Shown: positions 12,601 through 24,143, numbered from the stretch's first letter. The stretch is 64,000 nucleotides of DNA from Sphagnum magellanicum (GCA_021904315.1 CM038912.1:4117061-4181060), one strand, 5' to 3'. The notes: generated from the letters alone by a model not told the origin. Made by a program: numbers and translations.

Positions 12601-14613
12601 AAACAATTTTCTCCACAACAACAAAAATTGAAGAAGAAGACATGTTTGGGCAAAGATAAATTAAGGTTTTTCTTATATAAAAGTGAATACTGGGTGTGGA
12701 TCAGAGACTTCAATCCTAGCAAACATGTTGAACCATTTTTTTTCAACATATTGTTAAACAATGTTGTTTTTTTTTAAAAACGCGAATTGATATCTCCCAC
12801 AAATCTAGCAGGATCATATTATCATGAATGTTTTGTTCGTGGTGTTGTGAAAACTCTTAATTGTTTGTAAGACCTCATATCTGAATATGGGAAAAGAAAC
12901 TTATATGATGATGAGAAGCAAAATCAAATATACAACAAGCTCTTGGAGGAACATCCTTTTGAGAATTCACAAAATTTACCAATCAATATCAATATTGATG
13001 CTACATGTGTTAGATCACAAATTGGTCTAGTTGATCCAAATTATTGGATACATGATGTTGGTGATTCTTTGGAAAATAAAATTTTGTCACATGAACAAAT
13101 GCATATATTCAACATCATTTGTTCTAAAACAAATGGTTTGCATGTCATTTCAGGTACATGACTTATTTCATTTTATTTCATTTCAAATATTAAATAACTA
13201 CCATCCAAAAGTTATGCATATTTCTATTACACGTATGAAAGATATATTATGGTAATTAATTTTTATATTTACATTATAAAAGATAATTTCTACAAAATAT
13301 TATGCATATTTATTAAATTTTATAATCAATTATTTTTATAATTATGCATATTCATTATTTTGAACATGTTTTATGTCAGGAACTCCTGGTAGTGGAAAGA
13401 CATTTTTCATTCAATATTTGATCGAATATTATATGTTATTGAAAAAAAAAAAATCTTTATTACAACAACAGGATGCATAGCATCAAGGCTTAGTTCAAAA
13501 GCTTCAACTGTCCACAACACATTTCATATACAATGCAAAGGATATGTTCGTCCATTACAAGAATTAAGTGTTGAATTTCAAATTCTCAAAGAAGCTAACA
13601 TTATCATTATTGATGAAATGTCAATGATGACGAGTACATTGTTGCAAAGCGTTGAAACTAGACTACGGCAAATTGAGAATGATACAAATGAAACATATCA
13701 TTCTAAGTTAGTGATTTTGGTGGGCGATCATGCACAACTTCCAGTAATATGTCATTGCCATTTGTTAGACACAAAAAATTATTGCCAAAAGCATTATGTT
13801 TATAATGCGATTGATTGGAATTCTACAACATATCATACTTTGGAAACTTCAATAAGACATGTTGAAGATCCAGAATATTGTTCTTTTTTAAACATAATCC
13901 GTTGTCGAGCACCAACGGAAGAAGAAATTTCATCAGTTTTAAACAATTGTTACATTGATGAAGATTTAGTAGAACAATACATTGATGACAAAACAACAAT
14001 ACTTTGCACACATCGGAAGGACGTTGATTATTACAACGATTTGATTCTTCACAAGAAATTTGCAGTTGACCAAATTTATGCTATTCAATTGGAGACAAAT
14101 GCAAGGAATGTTGAACACATTCAATCTTGGGTGAACAATAAAAGATTCAATCACATGCAACATGTTGCATTAGGAGCATTGGTTATGTTGATTGAAAACA
14201 TTGATTTAAAAGTTGGTGTTGCAAATGGAACCACTGGAATCGTAACAAAGTTAGAGTTTGATTTGGAAAATAATGTTTGTAGCATTTTTGTTGCACTCAA
14301 TCCATTAGGATACGTGCAAATAGTTCGAAAAAAATCAATTCAAAACAAATATGATTCTCAAGGACATTTTTACAAAGCATCATTTCCTTTAATGTTAGGT
14401 TATGCAATTACAGGGCACAAATCCCAAGGTGCAACGATATCATCCAAAGTGGTGATACCTATTCGTGAATCTTTTGCACGAGGATTGGTGTATGTAATGT
14501 TATCTAGAGTCACAAGTCAAAAAAATTTGAAAATTGTTAACAATCTTCAACCTTCAGACATACAACCTATGTTGCCATGGTTTTTAGAAAATGTGAACAT
14601 TGTTGTAAATTGA
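9628..14613 (+). pseudogene. Helitron Rep-helicase, four exons, inactivated
   Basis: Helitron transposases join a HUH-type Rep nickase to a PIF1 helicase. Exons can be joined without loss of frame: 9628-11149, 11504-11789, 12141-13153 and 13380-14613, with GT-AG introns of 354, 351 and 226 bases. Exon 1 has a Cys-pair zinc motif (CCGFCG, then VCNACF) and the Helitron-like N domain. The first join restores RGSVHAHIILW, the Rep His-x-His metal site. Exon 3 carries YLLKY, the two-Tyr motif. The third join restores the Walker A GTPGSGKT; DEMSM, GDHAQLPV and GHKSQGAT follow as helicase motifs. Lesions: TAA at 12775-12777, TAA at 12868-12870, and one missing base in the A run 13442-13453. The first codons are uncertain. 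The element is therefore not autonomous, though the damage looks modest. Confidence 0.9.
9646..9657 (+). promoter_or_regulatory. Possible TATA box or start region of the Helitron gene
   Basis: TATATAAATAAA lies just upstream of the first clearly conserved coding positions. The same bases can also be read in frame as coding sequence back to 9628, where the frame is closed by TGA; an ATG at 9624 is one base out of frame. So this is either a promoter element or the damaged start of the gene. Confidence 0.25.
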
Positions 14614-14647
14614 AATATTAACACATGTATCATTGTAATCTAATACA

Positions 14648-14757
14648 CACTATGTGCAATTCTTTTGATTGGTTTTATCAATCTCCTTTCCACTCAATGC
14701 GCAAATTGAGCGTATTTTTCTAGGTTCAAATCCTATGTTGAGTTATACTTTTAAAAT
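14648..14757 (+). repeat. tRNA-like direct repeat B (3' side of Helitron)
   Basis: It is the partner of 7608-7728. It holds a GATTG/CAATC hairpin (14668-14684), a GCGC-AAATTGA-GCGT hairpin (14699-14713), a T-arm-like TAGG-TTCAAAT-CCTA (14721-14735), and ACTCAAT (14692-14698) able to pair with GTTGAGT (14737-14743) with one wobble. Compared with copy A the T-arm stem changes one G-C pair to A-T on both sides, so pairing is kept. The closing stem forms in a shifted register, so it is weaker evidence. Confidence 0.6.
14693..14723 (+). other. Candidate Helitron 3' terminus
   Basis: A 6-bp stem CTCAAT/ATTGAG with a six-base loop (14693-14710) is followed nine bases later by CTAG (14720-14723), about 107 bases past the helicase stop codon. 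A hairpin shortly before CTRR is the standard 3' end of Helitrons. Against it, similarity to the copy at 7608 continues past CTAG, and that copy lacks CTAG at the matching place. The 5' TC end was not located. Confidence 0.45.
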
Positions 14758-14810
14758 TTTAAAGATGCCATTTCTTACAAAAATCTCAACATTTCAGAAG
14801 GGACCAGGTG

Positions 14811-14950
14811 GGTCGCTATTAGTACCCTTCCACCCATTTTCAGTGTTAGTTTTATGGGTATTTTTGGAAAAAATTGTAAACAACCAAAACTTGGATGCCA
14901 TAAATATATTTTCAGGGTCACAAACTGAGCACAGCTGGAGATGCCTTTAA
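14811..14950 (+). mobile_element. MITE fragment, family 1 copy a
   Basis: The sequence is almost identical to the second half of the element at 15755-16085, from CCCTTCCACCCATTTTCAG to the terminal repeat AGCTGGAGATGCC. The first half is missing. Short similarity continues past the terminus (AAATGGAAAAT), hinting that the two copies share some flank. Confidence 0.65.
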
Positions 14951-15754
14951 ATGGAAAATCATAACTTTTACACAAAATTTTGAGCTTCTGATTTCACTTC
15001 TCTAATTTTACCGAGGGGTGCACAAACCTCAACATTTCTATATGCATTTTCAACCTTCCAACCTCCTCATAAAAAAAACAAGGTTATGGCACATTACTTG
15101 TGTTGTTTGTTCTACAATAAATGTTTGGGAATGTTACAGGGAGTGATTTTAGAGAGTGAAAACAAACTTTATTCTTCCTCTTGCTTGTGATACTGGCGGA
15201 GCGCTTCAACAAGCAATTGTTAGGTTGATTATGCTCGAATAACCTAGCTTTAACAGACTGTAGGGATCTTGAAGTCTAGTCTTTAGATATCTTCTTTGAC
15301 AAATCTGCTAATTGTTTTGGGTTGCCATCTTCTTTTTAGAGCTTTGGAAGTGTCATAGTGAGGAATGGGAGCTCTGAGATTTTTACTCAAATTTGTACCT
15401 AGTTTGGAACACCTTAATGCCATTACAAGCCCAAAACAATCCAACTGTGAACATTGACACTGCAGTTAAGCAATTTGGACCATTCGCTATTTCAGGTTCA
15501 TTTTTTATTCCCATCTTAAAAATCATCCACTCAGACCCACAATCACTTTCATCTATAGATATTGAAAGAGATATTGATTCAAGGACATATTATAAGTAAA
15601 ATAGTTATCAGGGAATTAATCATTATAGTTTCAACTGTACTAATTGAAGAATTAGTAGGATAAACTATAATCAATACAAAAATCCTTGCACTTAATGAAA
15701 CAAAAGTTTATTGGATTGATCTGACCTTCCTAGAAATTTTTTGTGGGAAGGTGG
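14951..15754. other. Intergenic, no gene seen
   Basis: Only short open frames are present (for example 15393-15599). No motif, repeat or RNA structure was recognised. Confidence 0.4.
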
Positions 15755-16085
15755 TAAGAGCAACTCCACTAGTGCTTAATATGATGCCCTGCAAATTAAA
15801 AATAGATGAGAAAAGTCAAAACATGCCGGTTTGGTGGAGCAAATGGTTTTGGCCCAGCATTTTTGTACAGTTTGCTGAGGTTGGTAAAAGGCACAACAAA
15901 GCCTCACACCTGCTGTTGATTGGCTAGATAGTTCGATTGGTCTGGATGGGTTCCTATTACTACCCTTCCACCCATTTTCAGTGTTAGTTTTATGGGTATT
16001 TTTGGAAAAAATTGTAAACAACCAAAACTTGGATACCATAAATATATTTTCAGGTTCACAAACTGAGCACCGCTGGAGATGCCCT
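15755..16085 (+). mobile_element. MITE, family 1 copy b (about 330 bp)
   Basis: The left end TAAGAGCAACTCCACTAGTG and the right end, which reads CAGGGCATCTCCAGCGGTG on the other strand, form imperfect terminal inverted repeats. This GAGCATCTCCA-type terminus is common among plant MITEs. Related copies lie at 14811, 49484 and 52470. No clear target duplication was found, and there is no coding capacity, so it would depend on a transposase elsewhere. Confidence 0.6.
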
Positions 16086-16953
16086 GAAATGGAAAATTAT
16101 AACAAATTTTTATCCCAAAAATGTTGAAGACTTTTAACCACCATTGCAGGATGAACAGACACAGCACGATGCATTCTTGGGTTGTAAATAAGCAAAGGTG
16201 TATATGATGCCAGCAGACTCGCAGAGCTGGAGGGGAAGAAGATTTGCATCTGCTTGAAGACTGGGTTTTTAAACATTCACTACAGTAGACTACCAATGCA
16301 TACCACCTACTGAACAATGAAATGAAATGTTGTTGGTGGTCGGTACAAGCCACCACCAGTTGTACTGCAAGTCTATTGGCTAAGAATTTGCTTTCTATCT
16401 GAATTTTGAGTCAAGAACGGTGAGCCCTCTAGTGCATTTTCCAAAGCTAATATTGTGGCCACCATTGTTTAATGAATACCACACCTCATGGGGATCTCCA
16501 GAATGCAAATATATGCATATATTGCTAACGCATGGAGAGCGTGCCAACCACAATGAAAACTTTGAAAAGTAGGTGTTGTCTTTTATTGGAACAACAACAC
16601 TCTCATATATATATACATTTTTGTCCAAATGTTTTTCCTGGATAAGGGTCATCCAAATCTGATTGTGGGTATTGATGCTCTAGATAGATAAGAGCATTGA
16701 TTTTTATCATTTCTAAACATTACAAGTATCCCGAGTTTTAATATTTAATGGGCTGGGGGTCTCAAGTCCAAATTTAAGATTTTGCAGGTTAAATATATGC
16801 ACCAAGAGGCCTCAATCAGGGGTTTGGATGAACTAGCACCTGCAGTGGTACTGTGGTAAAAACATTTATAAACATTATTGCTTCTAAACATTATAAATAC
16901 ATGCCTTGGATGAAGGAGCATCAACATTGGTGCCATGGTCAAAATAGAAAAAA

Positions 16954-17275
16954 TCATTTAAATTGTTTCTAAATATTATAAATATCCCATGATTAGACAA
17001 AATCATGGTCTCTGGTTCCAAATCTAACATCTCTTGGGTTTAATTTGGCCACTAAGCTGCCTCACTCAAGAAGCTGAAGGTGACCAACCAGTCATCAGTG
17101 TAGGTGCCGCAAGTTGGCCAGGGTGAACCAGCACCCATGTTGGTACCTTGACCTTTTCGAGTGAGGCCTCTTAGTGGCCATCTTAAGCCCAAAAAATGTT
17201 AAATCTGAACTCAGACACCCTGATTTAGTCAAGTTAGCATGGGATATTTGTAATGTTTAGAAATAATTTAAATGA
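16954..17275. mobile_element. Foldback (inverted-repeat) element
   Basis: The arms at 16954-17070 and 17159-17275 are inverted copies of each other: both carry TTTAAAT, TTTCTAAA, AATATCCCAT and TTGGCCACTAAG or its complement. The spacer of about 88 bases contains CACCCATGTTGGTACC. A partial left-arm copy lies just upstream (about 16695-16815) and a lone right-arm copy is at 52328-52440. This is a non-coding hairpin-type element. Confidence 0.65.
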
Positions 17276-18520
17276 ACTAGCTTGGGTTCACCCAAAGGCT
17301 CTCAAGTCACTGTGCCCTTGTTGGCTGATGGAATATCATTGAAACTACTTAATAGCAAGATGGGAATTTGAAAAAGTTTCTCAGAGTCCACAATTTTTTT
17401 ATAAAAACAATCAAGGCATTGAGGCTAGTGTTGCCCTGTTATTGGGGAATTGTTTTAAAATAAATATGTTGGGTACTAATAAAGGGCACAATGACAGGCT
17501 ATTGCAACCTACATGCCGGTTCTCATTAGCAGCAATATCTATTTTGGGGGAAAAAAAAAAGGTGAGCTAGAGTTGCACAAGAAGTCCAAGACCATATAAT
17601 TCACAGGGCTATTGTGAAAATCCCCTCAGATCTCATTTGTATCATTAAATCCATCAGAGACATGTCTGTGGACATCAGTTGCAGACAGCGTCCAGGTGCC
17701 GAAGAAGACTTATGTATGCCAGTGATTTTGCAGCTGCTGCTGGCTTGTTTATTCTCCCCCCCCCATGTAGTAGGCTAAGTAGTATTCAGTTTTCTGGGCA
17801 GCTTGGTCTACAACGTTAGAGAACAACAGTCTGTTAAGATCCTGGAAATAGTCCAACTGTTCCAAATTAGTACTGTTCTTTTTTCCAAGTCTCATACTGT
17901 GACTAGCAATCATTCACTGTGTTTGTAGTTGCTGGAAATAACAGGCTATGTGAAAATTTCAAAGTCCTCATGAGGAAGAGTGTAATATCATCATCCGCTC
18001 TCTCTGTGTCGACTCTCTCTAGTGACCCAAGCTGACAACGTTTAGGTTAGTGCTGCAGGAGCAGTACTACTCTAGTTGAGAGAGAGACGGACGTAGTCAA
18101 TAAAAGACGGTGTTAGGCCTACCTCCACTCCAGGTCCCAGAAGGGACCAACTAGTTGTTTGGGTTGATTTCTTCAAAGTTCTTGAGGTTTGGAGGATTTT
18201 TGCAATTTTTTTTCTCATGTGGGAATTTTTTTTTTTATCAAAACAAGAATGTCATATGTGAAGTGATTTCATAGAAAGGGTTGCCAACATTTCCTACTAA
18301 AATATTGGATTATTTGCAATTTCCTCAAAAGGGAAAATTACTTGCAAAAAAGACTACATAAACCTTTAGATGGGCAAAAGGTAAATGATATTATTTGTAT
18401 GCATGAACATAATTGGGAACACATGAGAGGACACCTAACACCATAAAACGCTTAGAGAAAAATTTCCTATGTGTATTTGGAAGGCACCTTATATGCAAAA
18501 ACATGTCTCTTAAAAACAAA
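17276..18520. other. Intergenic, no gene seen
   Basis: The region contains a run of nine C (about 17757-17765), a purine-rich GAGAGAGAGAC at about 18078 and an AATAAAAG at about 18100 that could belong to an old LTR, but no ends or coding motifs support that. Confidence 0.35.
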
Positions 18521-18523
18521 GGA

Positions 18524-18645
18524 AGGATCTCATGCCTAGTCGTCCTTAAGGGTCGATAGTGATCTCACGCTTCTTTGTAGGCATAAGATCAAGTAGGCAT
18601 GAGTTTGCTCTGACTCTTAAGGACTAGGCATAAGAACCCCCTAAA
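18524..18645. repeat. Inverted repeat, MITE-like
   Basis: ATCTCATGCCTAGTC-CCTTAAGGGTC near 18530-18555 is mirrored by GACTCTTAAGGACTAGGCATAAGA near 18609-18632. The arms match over about 28 bases with small gaps. A related-looking but different hairpin is at 54086-54168. Confidence 0.5.
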
Positions 18646-19978
18646 CATATGTAATGGCCGATAATATATATAACATGGCTACCAATAATATATAACATTA
18701 AGGCCGCAAAATTTGAAGGAGAAAGAAATCAACTTTGTAGTGGGAGATTGGGGCCGGACATAGGTACTTAACAACCGCCAAAAAAAAATAAAATTACAAT
18801 TTGTCATTATTTCAAAGTTAGCTTTTGTGTGCCATTAGAATTTTTTTGAAGTTTGAACCCATGTAAAAGAAAAGCTTAGGGATAGTTCTAAAGTCGACAA
18901 ACTAAAAGGCCCCCCCCTCTCAACAAGCCCATTGTCAATACGTTGTATTATAATTGGACGAGCCAATCCATGAGTGGGTTCGGTATATAAGAGTTGGGAT
19001 GCATGTAATCTCCGTAATCATTCCACTTATTTTCATTTTATTCGCTCATGCAAATATGTCCACCACTGAAGTGCTTTTTGATGTTTTTACATACGTTCTC
19101 ATGAGCAAAAAGTTGTTGAGCATTTGATAGGAAACTCAAGTGTTATAAAGACTCCATAATTGTGTGTGTTCATTCATGTATTCTTGCATGCACATGAAAA
19201 ATGAATAGTTACTTTAAAAAATGAATTTTAAATAATTAATTAATTATAATTTAAAAAATTCTTTTTTGTGTGGGGAAATTAGGGGAGGAGATAGGATGTG
19301 TGTGAAAAAAAATTTCAGCATCTGAGTCATTTTGAAGTCTATGAAAAATACAATTTCCTCTTATGCGTGTGAAGTTTTGTACTCTTTTTTCTTGCATTAA
19401 AATATCAAAATAATTTGTAGAAGGGATTTTTTTTTAAAAAAAATTAAAAAGGAAAAACATTGGTTTCCCTTCTTTGTATTTCGTACTCTTTCTGTCTTAT
19501 CAAAATTGGTCCAAAAACATAAATTATCAAATATTCTAATATATAGTACAAGTTGATGCCATTTTTTTTGAGGGGGGGTATGGTGGCAAATTCTCTAGTT
19601 TGATGTTGGTGGCAAGTTTTTTTTTTTTTTTTGTTCGGTTTTTTTTCCCCAACAAGTTTATTAAGTAGGGGAAAATTTGTAATTTGTGACCTCCATATAT
19701 TGGAGTAAAGAGTGTATGGTTTTTATGGGTTTGTTGGGGGGGGGGGGGCAAGTTTAAATGGAAGAAAAGAGAGAGAGAGAGTTTCAATCAATCAATCACA
19801 TGCAATATATATATGATGCTTTGTTGTACATTATGCAATTCTCTTCCCCCAAAAAAAGTTGCTATGCTACCAACCATTCCTTTGCTATAATATCAAAGAA
19901 ATTATGCACACACACATGCAAAATTTTCATCACAAGCTTTTGCAAAAAAGGTCACCACTAATTAGTCATCCAACATGA
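18646..19978. other. Intergenic with homopolymer runs
   Basis: The region holds runs of T (19560-19570, 19617-19632), a run of about 13 G (19736-19748) followed by GAGAGAGAGAG, and a TATATAAGAG at about 18983 that could be a core promoter with no gene attached. No coding sequence is supported; frames at 19536-19787 and 19758-19961 are low-complexity. Confidence 0.35.
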
Positions 19979-19981
19979 TTA

Positions 19982-20140
19982 GGGCCACTTTAGACAAAGG
20001 GTCCAAGGATGAAAACTTCCATTAAATTTGTAGTGGTGATTCATCTAAAGGACTTGGGACCAATTTAAAGGCCTTGACCAATAAAAATGCTCAATTTCAT
20101 TGGACCTTGCTTCTTGGACCCTTGTCTAAAAAAGTGGCCC
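19982..20140. mobile_element. Tourist-like (PIF/Harbinger) MITE with TTA target duplication
   Basis: The ends are long inverted repeats: GGGCCACTTTAGACAAAGGG at the left, and on the other strand GGGCCACTTTTTTAGACAAG at the right, continuing into GTCCAAG. Each end is flanked by TTA (19979-19981 and 20141-20143), the three-base duplication typical of PIF/Harbinger. At 159 bp it has no coding capacity. The two ends differ mainly by a small insertion of T residues, so the insertion is fairly young or well kept. Confidence 0.8.
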
Positions 20141-20143
20141 TTA

Positions 20144-20804
20144 GTGTAGGTGGGGAATAAAAGGGTTTTTTTTTCTCTCTCTCCCCCAATTATTATTGTG
20201 TTCAAGCTCTTCAAGTCCTTAAGCTAAACACTTTGAGCCAAGTCATTTGTTTTGCTTTGCTTAGGAGAAGGAAGGTTTTGCAAGAAAGGGAAGAAAGAAA
20301 ATCAACTTATTCATCTTTTTTCCCCCATAGATAATAATAAGTAGCTAAACAAGAAATGAAGTAGGGAAGTAGCCCAAAAAAGAAATTAAGTAAACAAAGA
20401 GAGAGATTCCAATATGGAGTTTTAATTGAGAAACTTTATCAAAGGGGGGAAATGATGGAGCTTCATTAAATGACTTTGGTCTAGAACTTACTAAAACTTC
20501 CCTTTGTGAGTAACAACAACAAGTTACAAATGGGGACTAACATCAATATGAAGGAATATATAGATAGGCTTATTATCTTTGTTGGAAGCCCAAAGCAAAA
20601 GCAAAAACACTTTGTAGTGGAGGTTCCCATGGGGAGAGCTTTGGGTAGGAGATTTTATGTTCAAGAGAGAGAGGAGTACTTACTTACATTGGAATTTAAT
20701 TGGAGACTAAATTTAGTAGGAAAAACCAATTATAGGTTATAATTTACTAAGTCCTTCCATCATTCTAGCCCACCTACTAAGGTGTTGTAACCAAAAAGAA
20801 AGGG
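20144..20804. other. Intergenic, one doubtful open frame
   Basis: A 78-codon frame (20506-20742, plus, starting at GTG rather than ATG) has no recognisable motif. The stretch is AG-rich and borders the retrotransposon LTR. Confidence 0.3.
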
Positions 20805-21770
20805 TGTAAGACCAAACAACCAACATGTCGATCTGATGTGCCTACATAGAATTGAATTCTCTGCGATTCTAAAACCAACTAACACCTTCTGATCTTTTTT
20901 CTCTAATTCATCTAAAACTCTCCTGCCTACACTCGCTGATTTTCACACAAACACCGCTTACACTTATACAAAATTGGTAGATTCTGATTGTCGAATTTGG
21001 AGCTTACACCTTCATTCACAAAAAGTCCAGAGAGTACAAGCTTCCTTATTACAGTACATTCATTAAAGACAAAACACCTTCTAAGGTCTAGCCTTTGAGG
21101 TCATAGCTCTCGGTGCTCTTTCGATCCTATTAAGCCACTGAACCCATTCCCTCCAGGGTGCAACAATGCAACTTGCTTCTACTCTACCTCTCCTAGCACC
21201 TGGAGACGTTCGGATCCTAATGTATTCTGCAGCTACTCACTCACATTCTCTGTGGTCATTCGATCCACCTTCTAGATCCCTCAGTATCACACCTCGGCAC
21301 CAACCATTCACAACTATTCCTGCAAGTCATTCACAACTATCCAGCCAAGTTGTTGGCACAGCGGAGAATTTCAACAACCAGCCAAAGCAGACCTTCACCA
21401 CTATCTATCTATGCATCTCTATATTCATCTACCATAATTTGTACCACTCTTTCGCCCACAGCCCACTAAGTCCCAAAAACTTTCTCTGATCTTCCTCCTC
21501 ATCTACTGGTCCTCCTTGGCCTTAAATCTTACCTCCCCATCCGCCGTCGTTCCATCCACTACCATTCATCAATGCAGCTCCACTCCGCCATAATCCGCAG
21601 CGTCTCACTCACGCGTGATCAGATTCCACAGCACATCTAGAAGCAGCAGCCATGCATTCTTTGCAGCAATAATGGAGAAATCCCCACAGCCAGAACCACT
21701 GACGGCTACAAAATTAACTCAAACAATAGGCTACGTTTACACTAGTATGGTGACCTATTGTTCGGTCACA
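20805..21770 (-). repeat. 3' LTR of the gypsy element
   Basis: It pairs with 30561-31529. On the minus strand it begins TGTGACC and ends GGTCTTACA, giving the short inverted ends usual for LTRs. Similarity with the other LTR goes on beyond 20805 into CCAAAAAGAAAGGG, so the LTR may really end near 20790. A purine tract (AACAGAGGGG on the minus strand, 21778-21787) lies just inside, in the right place for plus-strand priming. Confidence 0.85.
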
Positions 21771-21789
21771 CATGTAACCCCTCTGTTTA

Positions 21790-23149
21790 AAAAAAAAGTT
21801 GAGTCCCTCAGCTTCATTTACTCTTGTTGAACGTGATAAATCTGAAGATCCCTACGAGACCTTTCCCATTGGCGTCCATCAGCATCCTGGATGATGCACA
21901 CTCGACTGCCCTCTTCAAAATCAAGGTTTCCCTTTCCATCAACATGCCCAATGAACTGGTATGGACCCTCCTAACTTGCAGTCAAAGCTTTCTTCTTCCT
22001 TGGTTTCTTCATCTTTACCATAGTCTCCTCAGCAATCAGACCTTAAAAAACTTGCTTACCTTTCCTGGCAGCATAGGTCCTCCTTTGTTTCTGCTGCACT
22101 TGTTCCACATTAAGTAAAACACTTTCGTGGATGCTCGCTATAAGCTTCACTATTTGTAGAAATTGTGCTACAGCCATTTCAGCGTCAACATCATCATCGG
22201 TCATAGTAGTCAGAGCGTGTAGGTAATTGTCAGCCCTTAGACGTGGTGTGCGACCAGTCAAAATCATGAAGGGTGAAAATTTGGTACTAGCTTGGATGCC
22301 ACATCTATATCCAAACATGACTTTGGCCAGATGCTCATCCCAACACTCCACGTTTTCTGGAGCTGTAGCCAGGATGGTGATGCCATGCTTGATCGTTTTG
22401 ATCAGACATTTTGCCATCCCATTACATTGAGGCCATTGGGGTGCAATGCGCTGATGTTGGATACCGTAATCCTTGCACATGACATCGAATTCGGCAGCCC
22501 ATTCTCCCCCATTGTCAGTAAGCACAAACTTGGGGACTCCATACCGGCAGATTACATCATCTTCCAGAAACCGAGCCACAGTCTTAGCACCATGATCAAC
22601 GACTGCCTTTGCCTTGCACCATTTAGAATAGTGGTCGATGGCCACCAGTATGTACTTGTTCCTTGACTTGGTTTCAGGCAATGGTCTTGCAGTGTCCATA
22701 GCCACTCTATGAAACAGATCACAAATGGGTATATTCTTCAACTCTTCATCTTCAAAGCGTATACTCCCCATCCTTCTCACCATCTGACACTGTTGGCATA
22801 CCCTTATAATAGTCTTCACATCCTCAGTTCGATTATGCCAAAAGTACCTCCTACATATCTCAGCCAGAATCCTTTTTTCACCAGAATGCCCTAGGTCTTT
22901 ATGCATTCAGACTACAAGTCCCATGCGGTCTTCTGGCCTTGGCACAAGTAATCCCTTGAAATAAAGTGATTGATCCTGCCAGTGGTAGTTTAATGTTCTT
23001 CTCCTGGCTCTCTTAGATTCCACAGGATCAACAGTGTCTGGTAGCATGCCTCCTTGCAATAAGTCTATGCAGGTTACATCCTCCCATATGTCTTGGTGTG
23101 TTGTGCTTGCGCCCCACTCATCCTCTTCATCCGAACCTGTAGGAACCAA
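21790..23149 (-). pseudogene. Integrase part of gypsy pol
   Basis: Integrase inserts the cDNA into the genome. 23149-22910 gives the linker ahead of the zinc domain. After a TGA at 22907-22909 the HHCC zinc motif follows (HKDLGH, then CQQC). In the core the first Asp (VAMD) and second Asp (LTDNG) are present, but the place of the catalytic Glu reads NGMAK, so Glu is replaced by Lys, with Cys for the following Arg. The frame stops at 22043-22045 (TAA); downstream, to about 21790, a C-terminal domain (FIGHVDGKG, then RRDLQIYHV) is still readable in another stretch. Two lesions plus the lost Glu make it inactive. No chromodomain is evident. Confidence 0.85.
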
Positions 23150-23689
23150 GTCACGTTCACCAAACTTAAACAGTTATTGAGCTACCAACATTAGTTCCAA
23201 TTGCTATTGCCTGCTGTGAGCCATGGATTATAGCTCAACAATTAGTTAAGCTTTAGTTTCATAATTTTCCTTAGTACTAATGATTTGAATGCTTATAAGC
23301 TTCCAAATAGTGATTATTAGTTGAATCAGCTTTTGTGATATTTCTAGGCATATAGTACTTCTTTATTTCAGTTGATGTAGCGCTTAATCAGTTAAGCACC
23401 TAGTAAACCTTTTAAAGTACATTATCCCTTTTATGTTGTAGAGAAGGGTAAGGGGATGTAGAATTAGATGTGATTTATTAATATATAGGGAATTCAAGCC
23501 CATAATTAACAATAGCATTTCACCATGACAAGGTTAAGTTAGTCTGTAGAAGAATCTTCAAGCACTAATGATGTACTTGTAAGATTTTTAGGATGTAATC
23601 CTAATACGTCTTTATTTAGTTTCAATTCTATCAGACTTTTAAATAGAATCAAATCAAACTTAAGTATTAACATTTCCGCCTGAGTAGCC

Positions 23690-24143
23690 TCAGGTGAAAT
23701 TACAACTTTATAACCAGCTTAAAGGATAGATCACAATTGAGAAAATCTAGAATGCGACAAATGGTGCGAGCGAGGTACTCGGCTTGGTGCTCCATGGAAA
23801 GGGGGTTGATTGGCCCTCGTAACCAACGATAATGGCCATCATCAGGAACCCACGTTCGATAATGGAGACGGACATCATCATCTTCACATTAACACTCTTT
23901 AAACCTCTCTGGTGCGGCTCCACGAGCAGGAACGAACTCTAAATAAATTGCTAAAGCATGTGGGTTAGGAGACAATCGACAATCCCATGCCGAACGATCG
24001 ACTCGAGTGCGCACCACTCGCCTGGGCGATTTTTTTTTGCGCGGCCATTGAAAAACAATCACGTCAAGCAATGCTTCTTCAAACTCTTCCTATTCTACTG
24101 GTGCAATTGGAGGATTCGAAGGCGTAGCGACATCATCCACCAT
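23690..24143 (-). pseudogene. Degenerate unknown protein inside the nested insertion
   Basis: From an ATG at 24143 the frame reads MVDDVATPSNPP, meets TAG, continues through VDRSAWDCRLSPNPHALAI and YLEFVPARGAAPE, meets TAA at 23889-23891, and goes on in the same frame with LHYRTWVPDDGHYRWLRG. The even amino-acid composition across the two stops looks like a real protein. I do not recognise the family. It may be the single ORF of a small retroelement. Confidence 0.45.

Noticed and set aside
22227..22666. Plus-strand frames within the integrase region
   Set aside because: They are shadows of the minus-strand integrase, which has conserved zinc and catalytic motifs.
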